A model generated the notes under the pieces. That model was not told the origin of the DNA and made no database searches. It was given only the letters and a program-made list of their open reading frames with translations. A DNA stretch of 64,000 nucleotides from Nakamurella panacisegetis (GTDB taxonomy: Bacteria; Actinomycetota; Actinomycetes; Mycobacteriales; Nakamurellaceae), in NCBI RefSeq assembly GCF_900104535.1, contig NZ_LT629710.1, forward strand, positions 3,128,501-3,192,500. The letters run 5' to 3'. The number at the start of each line of letters is the position of its first letter. Position 1 is the first letter of the stretch. The position numbers were made by a program, and so were the translations under genes. Below, one piece after another: positions 43,401-57,120 of this stretch.

Positions 43401-44870
43401 TCAGGAGTCCTGCAGCCGCTCGTTGATCGCCGCCGCGCTGAACCGCCCCGCGACGATCGATCCGGCGGCCAACAGGTCCTCGTACGTCTCCGCTCCGCCC
43501 GAATCCTCGGGCGGAGCGGCCCGCCGTCCGCCGGTGCACCGCGGATACCGAGGACCGACCGCCGCCGCCTCGACCGCCTCGACCACGATCGAATGACGCC
43601 AGTCGTCGCCGAAGTCGTAGACGTAGTGCAGGGCCGATCCGGCATCGGGTGCGGCATCGGCGAGGGTGATCCGCCCGGCGTCCATGAATCCCATCTCCGG
43701 GTCGGGTCGCCCGTACTCCCCGGTGGGCGTCTCGAACATCCACAGATGCGAATCGGCCCATCCGAAGGCCACCTGCAGAATGTCGTGCAGTTCGGCCAGG
43801 GTGGCGGTGGACGGAACTTCCAGCCGCCGCCAGATCGGTGGTCTGGTGTGGGTCAGCGTCACCTTGAGCCGGTGCACCCGGCTGACCCGCGTCGACTGGC
43901 GGGGCGACGTCGGCGCCGGCGGCATCGGAACCACCGCCGCCGGCACGACGACCAGATGCTCGCGCGACCGGAGCAGGGGCAGCAGGGCGTTGACCTGCTC
44001 GATGTCATCGGCGCGGCGGGCGGCGATCGGTGCTACCAGGGCCGCGGCCAGGATGTTGCCGGCCTGCGTCCGGGTATAGGTCATGAACGGCAGACCGGCG
44101 ATGGTCGCCCGCACTTCGAACTGTCGGCGGGTCTTACCGATCTCGCCGTGCAACTGGCAGGCCTTGACCCCGGAGCCGCGGCTGTGGTCGAGCAGGACAC
44201 TGAAACTCCTGGGCCGACCGGCGATCTCGAAGTCCAGGACCAACATCTCCTCGGACTGGGCGGGGTCGGACCAGCCGTAGGCGCTCAGAAGACGTCCGGC
44301 GCCGACGTCGTCGGCCCACTCAACGTCCGGTACTTCGGCCGCGAGGAGCTGCTCGACCGCGGCCAGCGCGGCCGATCGGACCGCGATCGGACCGACGGAG
44401 GCGAACACCCGCGCCATCGCCACCGTCTCGCGGCGTCCAGTTTCCACGGCTTCGGCGATGAGATGCTTGATCATCCCGACCGAGTCGTCGTCGTACATGG
44501 CCAGGAAGGCGGCACCGAACTGCTCGGCCGCGATCGCGTCGGTACCCGGCACCAGGAACTGGGACCAATGATCCAGCAGGTCGCCGGCCCACTGTTTCTC
44601 GGAGAACACTGGGCCGTAGTCGCGCAGCCACACGGCCAGGGCCTCGACGTCGTCACCGAACCGGGCCGCGTGGTCCAGGAAAGGTTGCGGCGCACCGGAT
44701 TCGGCGAGCCGGCGACGAAGGTCGTCGGCCGTGGCCTCGACCAGCGGCGGTACCGGGATCAGCGTCGAGACGGCTCGCAGTGGCGTCTCGTCCCGGTCGG
44801 TCGCCGCGGATTCCGGCAGGTCGGGAACCAACGACAGATGCCGCTTCCGTCCGCCCGCCCGTTGGTCCAC
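43401..44870 (-). CDS. pRiA4b ORF-3-like protein
   Basis: The C-terminal 190 residues of this 489-aa protein match the plasmid pRiA4b ORF-3 family: LKVTLTHTRPPIWRRLEVPS, LHDILQVAFGWADSHLWMFE, LHYVYDFGDDWRHSIVVEAV and PRCTGGRRAAPPEDSGG. The N-terminal 300 residues are helical and acidic, with no motif that I recognise. The family is widespread and uncharacterised. The GTG at 44870 with GGGGG upstream is my choice; the frame is open beyond it. It is divergent from the membrane protein at 45022. Confidence 0.8.
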   Translation of the reverse strand: MDQRAGGRKRHLSLVPDLPESAATDRDETPLRAVSTLIPVPPLVEATADDLRRRLAESGAPQPFLDHAARFGDDVEALAVWLRDYGPVFSEKQWAGDLLDHWSQFLVPGTDAIAAEQFGAAFLAMYDDDSVGMIKHLIAEAVETGRRETVAMARVFASVGPIAVRSAALAAVEQLLAAEVPDVEWADDVGAGRLLSAYGWSDPAQSEEMLVLDFEIAGRPRSFSVLLDHSRGSGVKACQLHGEIGKTRRQFEVRATIAGLPFMTYTRTQAGNILAAALVAPIAARRADDIEQVNALLPLLRSREHLVVVPAAVVPMPPAPTSPRQSTRVSRVHRLKVTLTHTRPPIWRRLEVPSTATLAELHDILQVAFGWADSHLWMFETPTGEYGRPDPEMGFMDAGRITLADAAPDAGSALHYVYDFGDDWRHSIVVEAVEAAAVGPRYPRCTGGRRAAPPEDSGGAETYEDLLAAGSIVAGRFSAAAINERLQDS

Positions 44871-45021
44871 CCCCCGATGATGCCAGTTGGGTCGCTGGCC
44901 CGACCAACCCGTGATGCAGGATTCGCAGGCCGTGAGCACCCGGTCACCCTCGGCGGTACCCGTGGTCGCGTGCTGGGACGAGAGAAGGTTCGTCACTACA
45001 GTGAACCCGGGCGGGGTATCG

Positions 45022-46053
45022 ATGAATAGGGCGGGGGCGCGGGTGGACGAGGACGATCGAATTCTCTCGGAGTTGCACGATCCGGAATGGGCCAAGCGGG
45101 TGGCCGCGATCGAGAAGGAGTTCCGCAAAGCAGAACGGAAACGATCGCCGGCACCGCTCGCTCGACCGACCAGGACGCCGCGCCGCTTCCGTGCGGCCTA
45201 CATCTGGACCGTGGTCGTCATCGGGGTTCTGGCCTACGCGGCCATCGCGAAACCGTGGGGTGTGCAAGGCAGGATCCCCGTGGCCAATCAACCCGATCCA
45301 ATCGTGACGGTCGACCAGGCGGCTCCCACGACGTCGTCACCGACCACCGCCGCGCAGACCGCGGTCGACGAAGACCCGTTCGCCGGCAGCCCGGCCGCCC
45401 TCTGGCCGACCGCGGACAAGGGAGTCATCATGCCGACGGCCACAGCCGTTGGTCCGCTCAGCGCGGCGCAGGTCCGGCATTCCCTGGATGTTGCCCACCG
45501 ATACCTGTTGACCGCCCGGACGGATCCCCGTGTGCTGACCGCGCATCAGACGGGTCTGCTCAGGTCGATGATCGTACCGGCCGAACTGGCCACATCGGCG
45601 CCGGTCACGGGACCGAATTCGGTGCTCCGCCCAACCCTGCTCGCCCCCGGGTTCAAGCTGGCCGCGCCGATTCGGGTGAACGGCACGGTCGCCGCGAAGT
45701 ACGCGAGCTCGTCGACCCGTCGCGTGTTAGTGGTGACCACGAACCTGGTGTGGGCCTACGCCCTCGTCCCCCAGGCGGATTCGTTGACGACGGGCGACGA
45801 CATCGTGGTGTTGCACGAGAAGATGACGCTGGATCTCTACCCGTCGGACCCGACCTGGAAGGACAAGGTCTGGATCACCGACGCCGACTGGTACACCGCG
45901 AACATCGACTGCGCATACGTCAAGCAGGGCCTGCTCGCACTGCCGCGGATCGACGACCCATCCCGCGCACCCCGCCCATCCGGTGTGGTGCCGACCGGCT
46001 CCCAGGTCTTCGATCCGAAGACCCCACTGGACATGGGCGGAAGTTGTCTGTGA
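45022..46053 (+). CDS. Single-pass membrane protein of unknown function
   Basis: This 343-aa protein has an acidic/basic N-terminal cytoplasmic region (EDDRILSELHDPEWAKRVAA, then a Lys/Arg-rich stretch), one membrane segment (IWTVVVIGVLAYAAIAKPW, about residues 54-72), a Thr/Ala-rich linker and an extracellular domain. The domain includes LDVAHRYLLTARTDPRVLT and WITDADWYTANIDCAYVKQG. I recognise no family. The start is taken as the ATG at 45022; a GTG at 45001 is in frame. It is followed by 341 bp before pheS. Confidence 0.65.
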   Translation: MNRAGARVDEDDRILSELHDPEWAKRVAAIEKEFRKAERKRSPAPLARPTRTPRRFRAAYIWTVVVIGVLAYAAIAKPWGVQGRIPVANQPDPIVTVDQAAPTTSSPTTAAQTAVDEDPFAGSPAALWPTADKGVIMPTATAVGPLSAAQVRHSLDVAHRYLLTARTDPRVLTAHQTGLLRSMIVPAELATSAPVTGPNSVLRPTLLAPGFKLAAPIRVNGTVAAKYASSSTRRVLVVTTNLVWAYALVPQADSLTTGDDIVVLHEKMTLDLYPSDPTWKDKVWITDADWYTANIDCAYVKQGLLALPRIDDPSRAPRPSGVVPTGSQVFDPKTPLDMGGSCL

Positions 46054-47477
<1,424 letters not shown>

Positions 47478-47478
47478 C

Positions 47479-49956
47479 ATGCGTACCCCCGTTGAATGGC
47501 TGTCCGACTATGTCTCCCTGCCGCCCGGGGTGGTGGCCACCGACGTCGCCGATGCCTTGTTGCGCATCGGATTCGAGGTCGAGGACGTCCACACCGTCCC
47601 GGAGACCACCGGCGACCTGGTGATCGGCCAGGTGCTGACCATCGAGGAACTGACCGAGTTCAAGAAGCCGATCCGCTTCGTCCGCGTCGACGTCGGGCCG
47701 GGCCACGGACCGAACGGATCCGACGAGCCGCGGGAGATCATCTGCGGCGCCCGCAACTTCGCGGTCGGCGACAAGGTGGTCATCGCGCTGCCCGGATCGG
47801 TGCTGCCCGGCGGCTTCGCCATCGCCTCCCGCAGCACCTACGGACACATCTCGGACGGCATGATCTGTTCCGTCCGGGAGCTGGGCATCGGCACCGAACA
47901 CGACGGCATCCTGGTCCTCGACGCCAACGCACAGATCGGCGTCGACGCCCGCGGCCTCATCGGCAGCCACGACAGTGTCGTCGAACTGGCTATCACCCCG
48001 GACCGCGGCTACGCCCTGTCCATCCGCGGGCTGGCCCGGGAAACCGGTGCCGCTCTTGATGTTCCGTTCATCGACCCGGCCGACGTGAACCTGCCCGAGC
48101 GGGCCGAGGCCGGCTGGCCGGTCACGATCGCGGACGCCGGATGCGGCCGGTTCGTCACCGTCCGGATCACCGGGATCGACCCGAACGTGCCCACCCCGTT
48201 CCGGATCCGCCGGCGGCTGCAGGCGGCCGGGATCCGGAACATCTCACTCGCCGTCGACGTCACCAACTACGTGATGCTCGAACTCGGACATCCGTTGCAC
48301 GCGTTCGACTCCGGCAAGCTCGCCGGCGAGATCACCGTCCGGCGGGCGACGGCGGGGGAGACCCTGAAGACCCTCGACGGCACGGTCCGGACCCTGGTGA
48401 CGGACGACCTGCTGGTGACCGACGAATCCGGTCCGATCTCCATGGCCGGGGTGATGGGCGGCGAATCCACCGAGATCTCCTCCGCCACCACCGATGTCGT
48501 GATCGAGGCGGCGTACTGGGATCCGGCCGTCATCTCTCGGGCGGCCCGTCGCCACAAGCTGGGGAGCGAGGCGTCCCGGCGGTACGAACGTGGGGTCGAC
48601 CCGGCCCTGTCGGCCGTGGCCGCCGAGGCCGCGGCGCAACTGTTGGTCCGGTACGCAGGCGGAGAGATCGTCGGCCGGTCCGACGTCGTCGGCACGCTTC
48701 CGGCGCAACCGGTGATCGAACTGCCCCTGGGTGAGTCGGAACGCCTGGCCGGGCGCCCGTACGAGGCATCCGTGATCCTGCGGCGACTGGAGCAGATCGG
48801 GTGTGTGATCGATGACCGCTCGGCCGACCCGCTGGCCGTCACCCCGCCGACCTGGCGGCCGGACCTGACCCGGCCGGCCGATCTGGTCGAGGAGGTGGCC
48901 CGCCTGGAGGACTACGCGACCATCCCGACCATCCTGCCCGGGGCGCCGGCCGGGACCGGCCTGACCTACGGCCAGCGCCGGGAACGGCGGATCGCCGACG
49001 ACCTGGCCTCGGCCGGTCTCACCGAGGTACTCGCGTTCCCGTTCGTCGGGACGGCGGACCTGGACGCGCTCGGTCTGCCCGCAGACGACGTCCGCCGGTT
49101 CGCCACCAGCCTGCTGAACCCGCTGGACGCGGATCGTCCGTCGATGCGGACGACCCTGCTGCCCGGTCTGCTGGACGCGGTGACCCGCAACATCGCGCGC
49201 GGCGCCCGCGACCTGTCGTTCTTCGAGATCGGTCAGGTGTTCCTGCCCAGCAGCAACGCTCCGGTGCCGCCGGCCACCGCCGTGGATCACCGGCCCAGCG
49301 AGATCGAGCTCGCGGTGCTCAACTCCAGCCTGCCACTGCAACCCCGCCACGTGGCCGTGGTTCTGGCCGGGGCGATCGAGCGGGCCGGCTGGTGGGGCAA
49401 GGGCCGGGACGGCTCCTGGGCGGACGCCATCGAACTGGCCCGCCGGGTGGGCGTGACCGCCGGCGTCGACCTGCGGGTCGTCCCGGCCGAGCAGGCCCCA
49501 TGGCACCCGGGACGCTGCGCGTCGATCCGGGTCGGCGACTGGATCGTCGGCTACGCCGGCGAACTGCACCCTGCGGTGGTGGAACGCCTCGGTCTGCCGG
49601 CGCGGTCGGCGGCCCTGGAACTGGACCTGGACGCCATCCCGGAACGCGCGACTCCGGTCGCCCCCCAGATCTCGCCGTTCCCCCCGGTGCACCTGGACGT
49701 CGCTCTGGTCGTGTCGGACGAGGTGCTGGCGGCGGACGTCACATCGGCCCTGGTGGCCGGCGGTGGTGAACTGCTGGAACTGGTGCGGCTGTTCGACGTG
49801 TACACCGGCGACCAGGTCGCGGGCGGGTCGAAATCGCTGGCCTTCTCGCTGGTGGTCCGAGCCCCAGACCGGACGCTCACGGCCGCCGAGGCCCTGACCG
49901 TCCGTGACGCGGCGGTCGCGGAGGCAGCCCGCCGTACCGGTGCCGTCCTGCGCTGA
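47479..49956 (+). CDS. pheT: Phenylalanine-tRNA ligase beta subunit
   Basis: This 825-aa subunit carries the EMAP-type tRNA-binding domain near the N-terminus (residues about 40-160), the B3/B4 editing domain (about 210-385, with GHPLHAFDSGKLAGEITVRR), B5, the inactive synthetase-like core and the C-terminal ferredoxin-fold anticodon-binding domain (FPPVHLDVALVVSDEVLAAD). The B3/B4 domain hydrolyses mischarged Tyr-tRNA-Phe. The ATG at 47479 follows the pheS stop by one base. Length and domain order are standard. Confidence 0.98.
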   Translation: MRTPVEWLSDYVSLPPGVVATDVADALLRIGFEVEDVHTVPETTGDLVIGQVLTIEELTEFKKPIRFVRVDVGPGHGPNGSDEPREIICGARNFAVGDKVVIALPGSVLPGGFAIASRSTYGHISDGMICSVRELGIGTEHDGILVLDANAQIGVDARGLIGSHDSVVELAITPDRGYALSIRGLARETGAALDVPFIDPADVNLPERAEAGWPVTIADAGCGRFVTVRITGIDPNVPTPFRIRRRLQAAGIRNISLAVDVTNYVMLELGHPLHAFDSGKLAGEITVRRATAGETLKTLDGTVRTLVTDDLLVTDESGPISMAGVMGGESTEISSATTDVVIEAAYWDPAVISRAARRHKLGSEASRRYERGVDPALSAVAAEAAAQLLVRYAGGEIVGRSDVVGTLPAQPVIELPLGESERLAGRPYEASVILRRLEQIGCVIDDRSADPLAVTPPTWRPDLTRPADLVEEVARLEDYATIPTILPGAPAGTGLTYGQRRERRIADDLASAGLTEVLAFPFVGTADLDALGLPADDVRRFATSLLNPLDADRPSMRTTLLPGLLDAVTRNIARGARDLSFFEIGQVFLPSSNAPVPPATAVDHRPSEIELAVLNSSLPLQPRHVAVVLAGAIERAGWWGKGRDGSWADAIELARRVGVTAGVDLRVVPAEQAPWHPGRCASIRVGDWIVGYAGELHPAVVERLGLPARSAALELDLDAIPERATPVAPQISPFPPVHLDVALVVSDEVLAADVTSALVAGGGELLELVRLFDVYTGDQVAGGSKSLAFSLVVRAPDRTLTAAEALTVRDAAVAEAARRTGAVLR

Positions 49957-50015
49957 ACCAGGTTGGTTGGGCCAGGAGGTACGAATGGTCGCGTCGGAGA
50001 TGCTTGGATGGTTAC

Positions 50016-50600
50016 ATGTCATCGCAGTTGCCCCCTGACCTGTCCAGGAAGATCCTCAAGGCCGGGTACTACCCGGCGTTCGTCACGGACGTTCTGGATA
50101 TCGCCCTGGCCGACGAGAGCGTCGAGACGCACCTGGTGCATCTGGAGACCACGTTCGACGTCGAGACCATCCGGCGGCACCTGTCGGTGGTCGCGCTCAC
50201 TCCCACCCGTCTGATCTTTGTGCACGCCGACGACCACGGCGGCGACCCGGAGCACGGCGAGCAGGCCCACGGCATCGCCACCAGTGAGTCGGTGCCGCTG
50301 TCCGCGGTGAAGACGGTGATGGTCACCCACGTCGTCCCGAACCCGGAGAAGTACACGGCCGGGAGTCTTGGCCGCGAGGTGACGGTGACCATCGGGTGGG
50401 GCGCGGTGGCCCGGCTCGACCTGGAGCCGGCCAGCTGCGGTGACCCGAACTGCGACGCGGACCACGGCTACACCGGCTCGATGACCGGCGACGACCTGTC
50501 GCTGCGCATCAGCGCCGACGCCGAGGGGGAGAACGAGCTGGCCGACGCTCTGGTGTTCGCCCGGGTCCTGTCGGCGGCCACGGCATCGGCGCGCGTGTGA
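50016..50600 (+). CDS. DUF5998-like actinobacterial protein
   Basis: This 194-aa protein contains LKAGYYPAFVTDVLDIALAD, VETHLVHLETTFDVETIRRH, TIGWGAVARLDLEPASCGDP and ADHGYTGSMTGDDLSLRISA, which I recall as the DUF5998 family, conserved in actinobacteria and usually placed next to the phosphodiesterase gene that follows here. The function is unknown. The two Cys in CGDPNCDADH may bind metal. Its TGA overlaps the next gene's GTG, so they are translationally coupled. Confidence 0.75.
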   Translation: MSSQLPPDLSRKILKAGYYPAFVTDVLDIALADESVETHLVHLETTFDVETIRRHLSVVALTPTRLIFVHADDHGGDPEHGEQAHGIATSESVPLSAVKTVMVTHVVPNPEKYTAGSLGREVTVTIGWGAVARLDLEPASCGDPNCDADHGYTGSMTGDDLSLRISADAEGENELADALVFARVLSAATASARV

Positions 50601-51754
50601 GCAGCAGCCCCGCCTCCGACCGCCCTGGCGTGCCCTCGCTCGGAGCGTCGCCGGTGGTTCCGACCTACGGCCCGGACTGCTTGGGCGCCGTCCTGCCCGG
50701 CGTGGCCGCCGCGCTGGGCGCGCCGATCGCGCTTCCTGCGGTGCCGCTGCCGACCGCGGAACGTGTCTGCGTCGTCCTGGTCGACGGCCTCGGACATCAC
50801 CTCCTGCACCAGAACGCCACCGATGCGCCGTTCCTGGCCTCGATGGCGGGCACCGTGCTGCGGGCGGGCACACCCAGCACCACCGCCACGTCGGTCGCCT
50901 CCTTCGGCACCGGTCGGCCGCCCGGACAGCACGGCCTGGTCGGCTACCAGGTGATGGACCCCGACCGCGGCGAGCTGCTGAACGAACTGCGCTGGGACCC
51001 GGCCGTCGACCCGGCCCGGTGGCAGCCGCACCCGACCGTTTTCGAGCACCTCACCGCGGCCGGGATCGGCTGCACCGCGATCGGCAATCCGGAGTTCGAC
51101 GGATCCGGGCTCACCCAGGCCGCCCTGCGCGGGCCGCAGTTCGTGGGAGTCGGCGGTCTGCACCAGCGCGTCGATGTGGCGGTGCGGGCGTTGGCCGCGC
51201 CGGGACTGGTCTACCTGTACTGGGGGCAGATCGACGCGGCCGGCCACCAGCACGGCGTCACCAGCCGCAACTGGCTGCGCGCGCTTCGAGAGGCCGACGA
51301 GGCGTTGGCCCGGTTGGCCCGGCAGTTGCCGTCGGGCACTCTTCTGTTGATCACGGCCGACCACGGCATGATCGACGTTCCCCACGAGTTCCGGGTCGAC
51401 CTCGCCACTCGGCCGGACCTGCAGCCGGGGATCAGGGTCCTCGCCGGCGAGGCCCGCTTCGCGCAGGCCTACTGCGAGCCGGGTGCCGCGGCCGAGGTGG
51501 CCCGCCGACTGAGCGACGCCTTCGGCGAACTGGCCTGGGTACGGACCCGCGACGAGGCGATCGCGGACCACTGGTTCGGCCCGGTCGACGACCGGGTGGT
51601 CGGGCGGATCGGGGATGTGGTCGTGGCCGGTCGGGAACCGTTCGTGTTCGTCGATTCTCGGACCACCGCGCCGCACGAACTCAAGCTCATCGGTCAGCAC
51701 GGATCGCTCACCGACGCCGAGCAGCTGGTACCGCTGCTGGAGTACATCGCCTGA
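50597..51754 (+). CDS. Alkaline-phosphatase-fold phosphodiesterase (nucleotide pyrophosphatase-like)
   Basis: This 385-aa protein belongs to the phosphodiesterase/nucleotide pyrophosphatase branch of the alkaline phosphatase superfamily. Metal and nucleophile segments are CVVLVDGLGHHLL (first Asp), GTPSTTATSVASFGTG (the nucleophile Thr region), YWGQIDAAGHQHG and LLITADHGMIDVPH. No signal peptide is visible, so it acts in the cytoplasm. The natural substrate is unknown. The GTG start overlaps the stop of the DUF5998-like gene. Confidence 0.9.
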   Translation: MSSSPASDRPGVPSLGASPVVPTYGPDCLGAVLPGVAAALGAPIALPAVPLPTAERVCVVLVDGLGHHLLHQNATDAPFLASMAGTVLRAGTPSTTATSVASFGTGRPPGQHGLVGYQVMDPDRGELLNELRWDPAVDPARWQPHPTVFEHLTAAGIGCTAIGNPEFDGSGLTQAALRGPQFVGVGGLHQRVDVAVRALAAPGLVYLYWGQIDAAGHQHGVTSRNWLRALREADEALARLARQLPSGTLLLITADHGMIDVPHEFRVDLATRPDLQPGIRVLAGEARFAQAYCEPGAAAEVARRLSDAFGELAWVRTRDEAIADHWFGPVDDRVVGRIGDVVVAGREPFVFVDSRTTAPHELKLIGQHGSLTDAEQLVPLLEYIA

Positions 51755-51772
51755 CCTCGGGGCGGCCGTCCG

Positions 51773-52195
51773 TCATCGCCGCTCCGGCCAGCGGCCGGGC
51801 GGAGCGGTCGGCTGCGGTGCCCGGACGACGGCCGCCATCTCCAGGTAGCCGCACGCGTCCAGTTCCCCGGTCTGACGCAGCCACAGGGCGAACTGCCGGA
51901 GCGTGACGTGCGCCGCCCGGTCGTACGGGCGGACTCCGTCCCGCACGAACTCGTCCCACTTCATGACGATCAATTCGAGGTTGACCAGATCGCTCAGGCC
52001 GACGCCGACGGCGGCCCTGGGCAGCGGCCTCCCGGTCGTCTCGTCCAGGACCACCGGTCCGTTCGCGTCCAGGAAGGTACGCAGGCGTTCCATCACCTCA
52101 CGGTCGCGGTGCAGCGTCGGTTCGGTGATGCGGCCGGCCCGGTGGGCCAGGAAGCGATCGATGAGTTGGGCTGCCGTCGGGCTCGTCTGGGTCAT
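51773..52195 (-). CDS. Helical protein of unknown function
   Basis: This 140-aa protein is predicted as mostly helical: TAAQLIDRFLAHRAGRITEP, LHRDREVMERLRTFLDANGP and VTLRQFALWLRQTGELDACG. The repeated short helices and the length recall the N-terminal SAM-like domain of tyrosine recombinases, but there is no catalytic part, so I do not call it an integrase. It is convergent with the phosphodiesterase gene (18 bp apart). The ATG at 52195 is the only good start. Confidence 0.55.
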   Translation of the reverse strand: MTQTSPTAAQLIDRFLAHRAGRITEPTLHRDREVMERLRTFLDANGPVVLDETTGRPLPRAAVGVGLSDLVNLELIVMKWDEFVRDGVRPYDRAAHVTLRQFALWLRQTGELDACGYLEMAAVVRAPQPTAPPGRWPERR

Positions 52196-52278
52196 GGCCG
52201 AGATGGTGCGCCGTCACACCGACAGTGCTCCGCCCGGACGACTCCGCCGCGTCATCGGTGCTGGTCAGAGCGCAGGCG

Positions 52279-54612
52279 TCAGCGGGTGACGGCGAAACCG
52301 TCGAACGGACCGGCGGCGATGCGGGTGGCGGTCGTCAGCGCCGAGACCGGCACGGGCACCCGGCTGCCGCCGGTACCTCCGTTACCCAGCTGCCCGCCGG
52401 CTCCCCAGGCCATGACGGTGCCGTTGCCGCGGAGCGCGTAGGCGTTGTTGCCGGTTGCGAGGAGGGCTGTGCCGCCGACCGCGGCGACCGCGGTGGCATC
52501 CCGGAGCCCGGACACCTGGACGGGCACAAGGGTGCTGGCGGTGCTTCCGTTGCCCAGCGCACCGTCGGTGCCTGCTCCCCAAGCCCACACTGTGCCGTCA
52601 CCGCGGACCGCGTACCCGGTGGCGAACCCGGCGGCAAGGGCAGTGACGTTCGACAGGCCGGTCACCTTCACCGGCACCAGGGCCACGGCGGTGCGCCCGT
52701 TGCCCAACGCCCCGGAACTTCCCGAGCCCCAGGCCCAGACCGTCCCGTCGCTCTCGACGGCGTACCCGTTGAACCAGCCACCGGCCACCGCGGTGACGTG
52801 AGTCAACCCGGAAACCCGCACCGGCACCGCACTGTCCGCGGTCCTTGCGTTGCCGAGTTGACCGAGTCCGCCTGAGCCCCACGCCCACACCGTGCCGTCC
52901 CCGCGCAGTGCGTACGCGGTGTTGACGCCACCGGCGGCCACCGCGGTGACGTCGGTCAACCCGGAAACCCGCACCGGCACTGCACTGTCCGCGGTCCCTC
53001 CGTTGCCCAGTTGACCGGCGGAGCCCGCACCCCAGGCCCACACGGTGCCGTCCTCGCGGACCGCGTACCCGGTGTCGAAACCGCCCGCGACAGCCGCTAT
53101 GCCGCTTAGCCCGGGAACCTGTTCGGGCACCGAGGTGTCAGCCGTGATGCCGGTGCCCACCGCCGGACCCCACGTCCACACGGTGCCGTCCCCCCGCAGG
53201 GCGTAGACGGTGGTGAAACCGGCGGTGACGGCCGTGACGTCACCCAGCCCGAACACCGGTCCCGGCACCAGCTTGTCGGCGGTACTGCCGTTGCCCAGCA
53301 GACCGTTGAACCCGGCACCCCACGCCCAGACCCGGCCATTGCTGGGGGTGGCGCGGGCGAGGGTGTAGCCGTTGGTGTCGACGACCAGGTGCACGGTCGA
53401 GTTCGAGCCGTTGAACAGCTGGACCTTTCCGTCAGGGCCGATCGGGACGACAACCGTGGCCGCGATGTTCCGCCCGGCCCGGAAGTTCAGGGTCGATGCA
53501 GCCGGCCGGCTGGTGCCGGACGGCCACACGGTGAGGTACCCAGAGGCCTGCGGGGCAACCACGGTCACCGTCAGAGCCACCGAGGCCGCCACGCTGCCGG
53601 GCCCGGTGACCGTCACCGCGACCGTGTCCCGAGCGGCTGCCGGGCGGGCGAACTGGAGAAGGATGCGTGAGTCAGCGATCCTGCTCGGAGTCGCCGACAA
53701 CAGGGTGCCGGCCGCGGTCGGGTTCCCGGGCACCAAATACCCGGCGACGTCGATGATGACGCCAACGGTGCCGGCGGACCCGTTGAACACCCGCAGCGCG
53801 GAGCCGGCGCTGACCGGCACGATGACCAGGAGGGCGATGTTCTCCCCGGCCTGGAAGTTCACGTTCGACGCCTTCGGCCGCGGACTGTTCGACGGCCACA
53901 CGGTCAGATACCCCGCTCGTTGCGGGTTGACCACGGTGACCGTCGCGACCACTCCGGCCACCGCGGGTGGGATCCCGCCCCGACCGCCGATCTGCACGTC
54001 CTTCGCCGCCAACGCCGGGACCGGCCCGGCCAATTGTCGACCGACGCGGGAATCGACGATCCGGGTCGGCGGCACCGGCACCACCGCGCCGGATGCGGTC
54101 GGTGTCCCGGATCGGGTGTACCCGGTGACGTCCACGACCACCTGCACGCTGCCGCTGGAGCCGTTGAACACCTCGATGCCGCCCACGGCGCCGACCCGGA
54201 CCAGCACCATGTTCGCGATGGTCTGCCCGGCCCGGAAGTTGAGGTTCGACGTTCCCGGCCGGGTGCTCCCGGACCGCCACACCGTGAGGTAGCCCGCCTG
54301 CTGCGGATCCACCACCGTCACCGTGGCCAGCACCGCGGCCACCCCGTCGGCGGGGATTGCGCCGCGCCCGGTCACCTGCACCGGGGCCGTCCCCGCCGCC
54401 GGCAGTGCACCCGGGATCTGCAGCCCGCTGCGGGAGTCGGCGATCCGCGCCGGGGTCACCGACACCGCGGCACCCGCAACGACCGGCGCCGCCGACACCG
54501 CCCCGCGCGCCTGCTGCGCCGTCGGCGCCGCCCCGACCGCTGCCGGAGCGGTGACCGCACCGGCAGCCAGCAAGGACAGGACGGTGATCAGCACCCGGAC
54601 AACGGCCCTCAT
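52279..54612 (-). CDS. Large secreted protein with three beta modules and RCC1 repeats
   Basis: This 777-aa protein has a signal peptide (VVRVLITVLSLLAAGAVTAP), then three tandem modules of about 120 aa (residues about 50-410). Each module repeats the plan RIxDSR, GYLTVWPSG, NLNFRAGQ, VFNGS and DVTGY. Seven RCC1-type repeats follow (about 415-777), each with a core like DGTVWAWGAGxxGQLGNG and a xAVAAGxxxxYALR strand, and should fold as a seven-bladed propeller. The same beta module occurs in other actinobacterial exported enzymes. Enzyme activity is not evident; a binding or surface role is likely. GAGGAGG lies before the ATG at 54612. The gene is on its own between pheST and arg. Confidence 0.85.
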   Translation of the reverse strand: MRAVVRVLITVLSLLAAGAVTAPAAVGAAPTAQQARGAVSAAPVVAGAAVSVTPARIADSRSGLQIPGALPAAGTAPVQVTGRGAIPADGVAAVLATVTVVDPQQAGYLTVWRSGSTRPGTSNLNFRAGQTIANMVLVRVGAVGGIEVFNGSSGSVQVVVDVTGYTRSGTPTASGAVVPVPPTRIVDSRVGRQLAGPVPALAAKDVQIGGRGGIPPAVAGVVATVTVVNPQRAGYLTVWPSNSPRPKASNVNFQAGENIALLVIVPVSAGSALRVFNGSAGTVGVIIDVAGYLVPGNPTAAGTLLSATPSRIADSRILLQFARPAAARDTVAVTVTGPGSVAASVALTVTVVAPQASGYLTVWPSGTSRPAASTLNFRAGRNIAATVVVPIGPDGKVQLFNGSNSTVHLVVDTNGYTLARATPSNGRVWAWGAGFNGLLGNGSTADKLVPGPVFGLGDVTAVTAGFTTVYALRGDGTVWTWGPAVGTGITADTSVPEQVPGLSGIAAVAGGFDTGYAVREDGTVWAWGAGSAGQLGNGGTADSAVPVRVSGLTDVTAVAAGGVNTAYALRGDGTVWAWGSGGLGQLGNARTADSAVPVRVSGLTHVTAVAGGWFNGYAVESDGTVWAWGSGSSGALGNGRTAVALVPVKVTGLSNVTALAAGFATGYAVRGDGTVWAWGAGTDGALGNGSTASTLVPVQVSGLRDATAVAAVGGTALLATGNNAYALRGNGTVMAWGAGGQLGNGGTGGSRVPVPVSALTTATRIAAGPFDGFAVTR

Positions 54613-54727
54613 GACATGGCCTCCTCTGACGAGATTTGGGGCGTCGGACCACCCGCCCAGGAATGGCCGGACGGGCTGGCGCTCGACCGACCCGACCAGC
54701 ACACTGGGCTCGTCCACACCCCGCTAG

Positions 54728-57116
<2,389 letters not shown>

Positions 57117-57120
<4 letters not shown>

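Noticed and set aside
51773..52195. Phage integrase
   Set aside because: Only a short helical region is present; the catalytic Arg-His-Arg-Tyr domain is missing.
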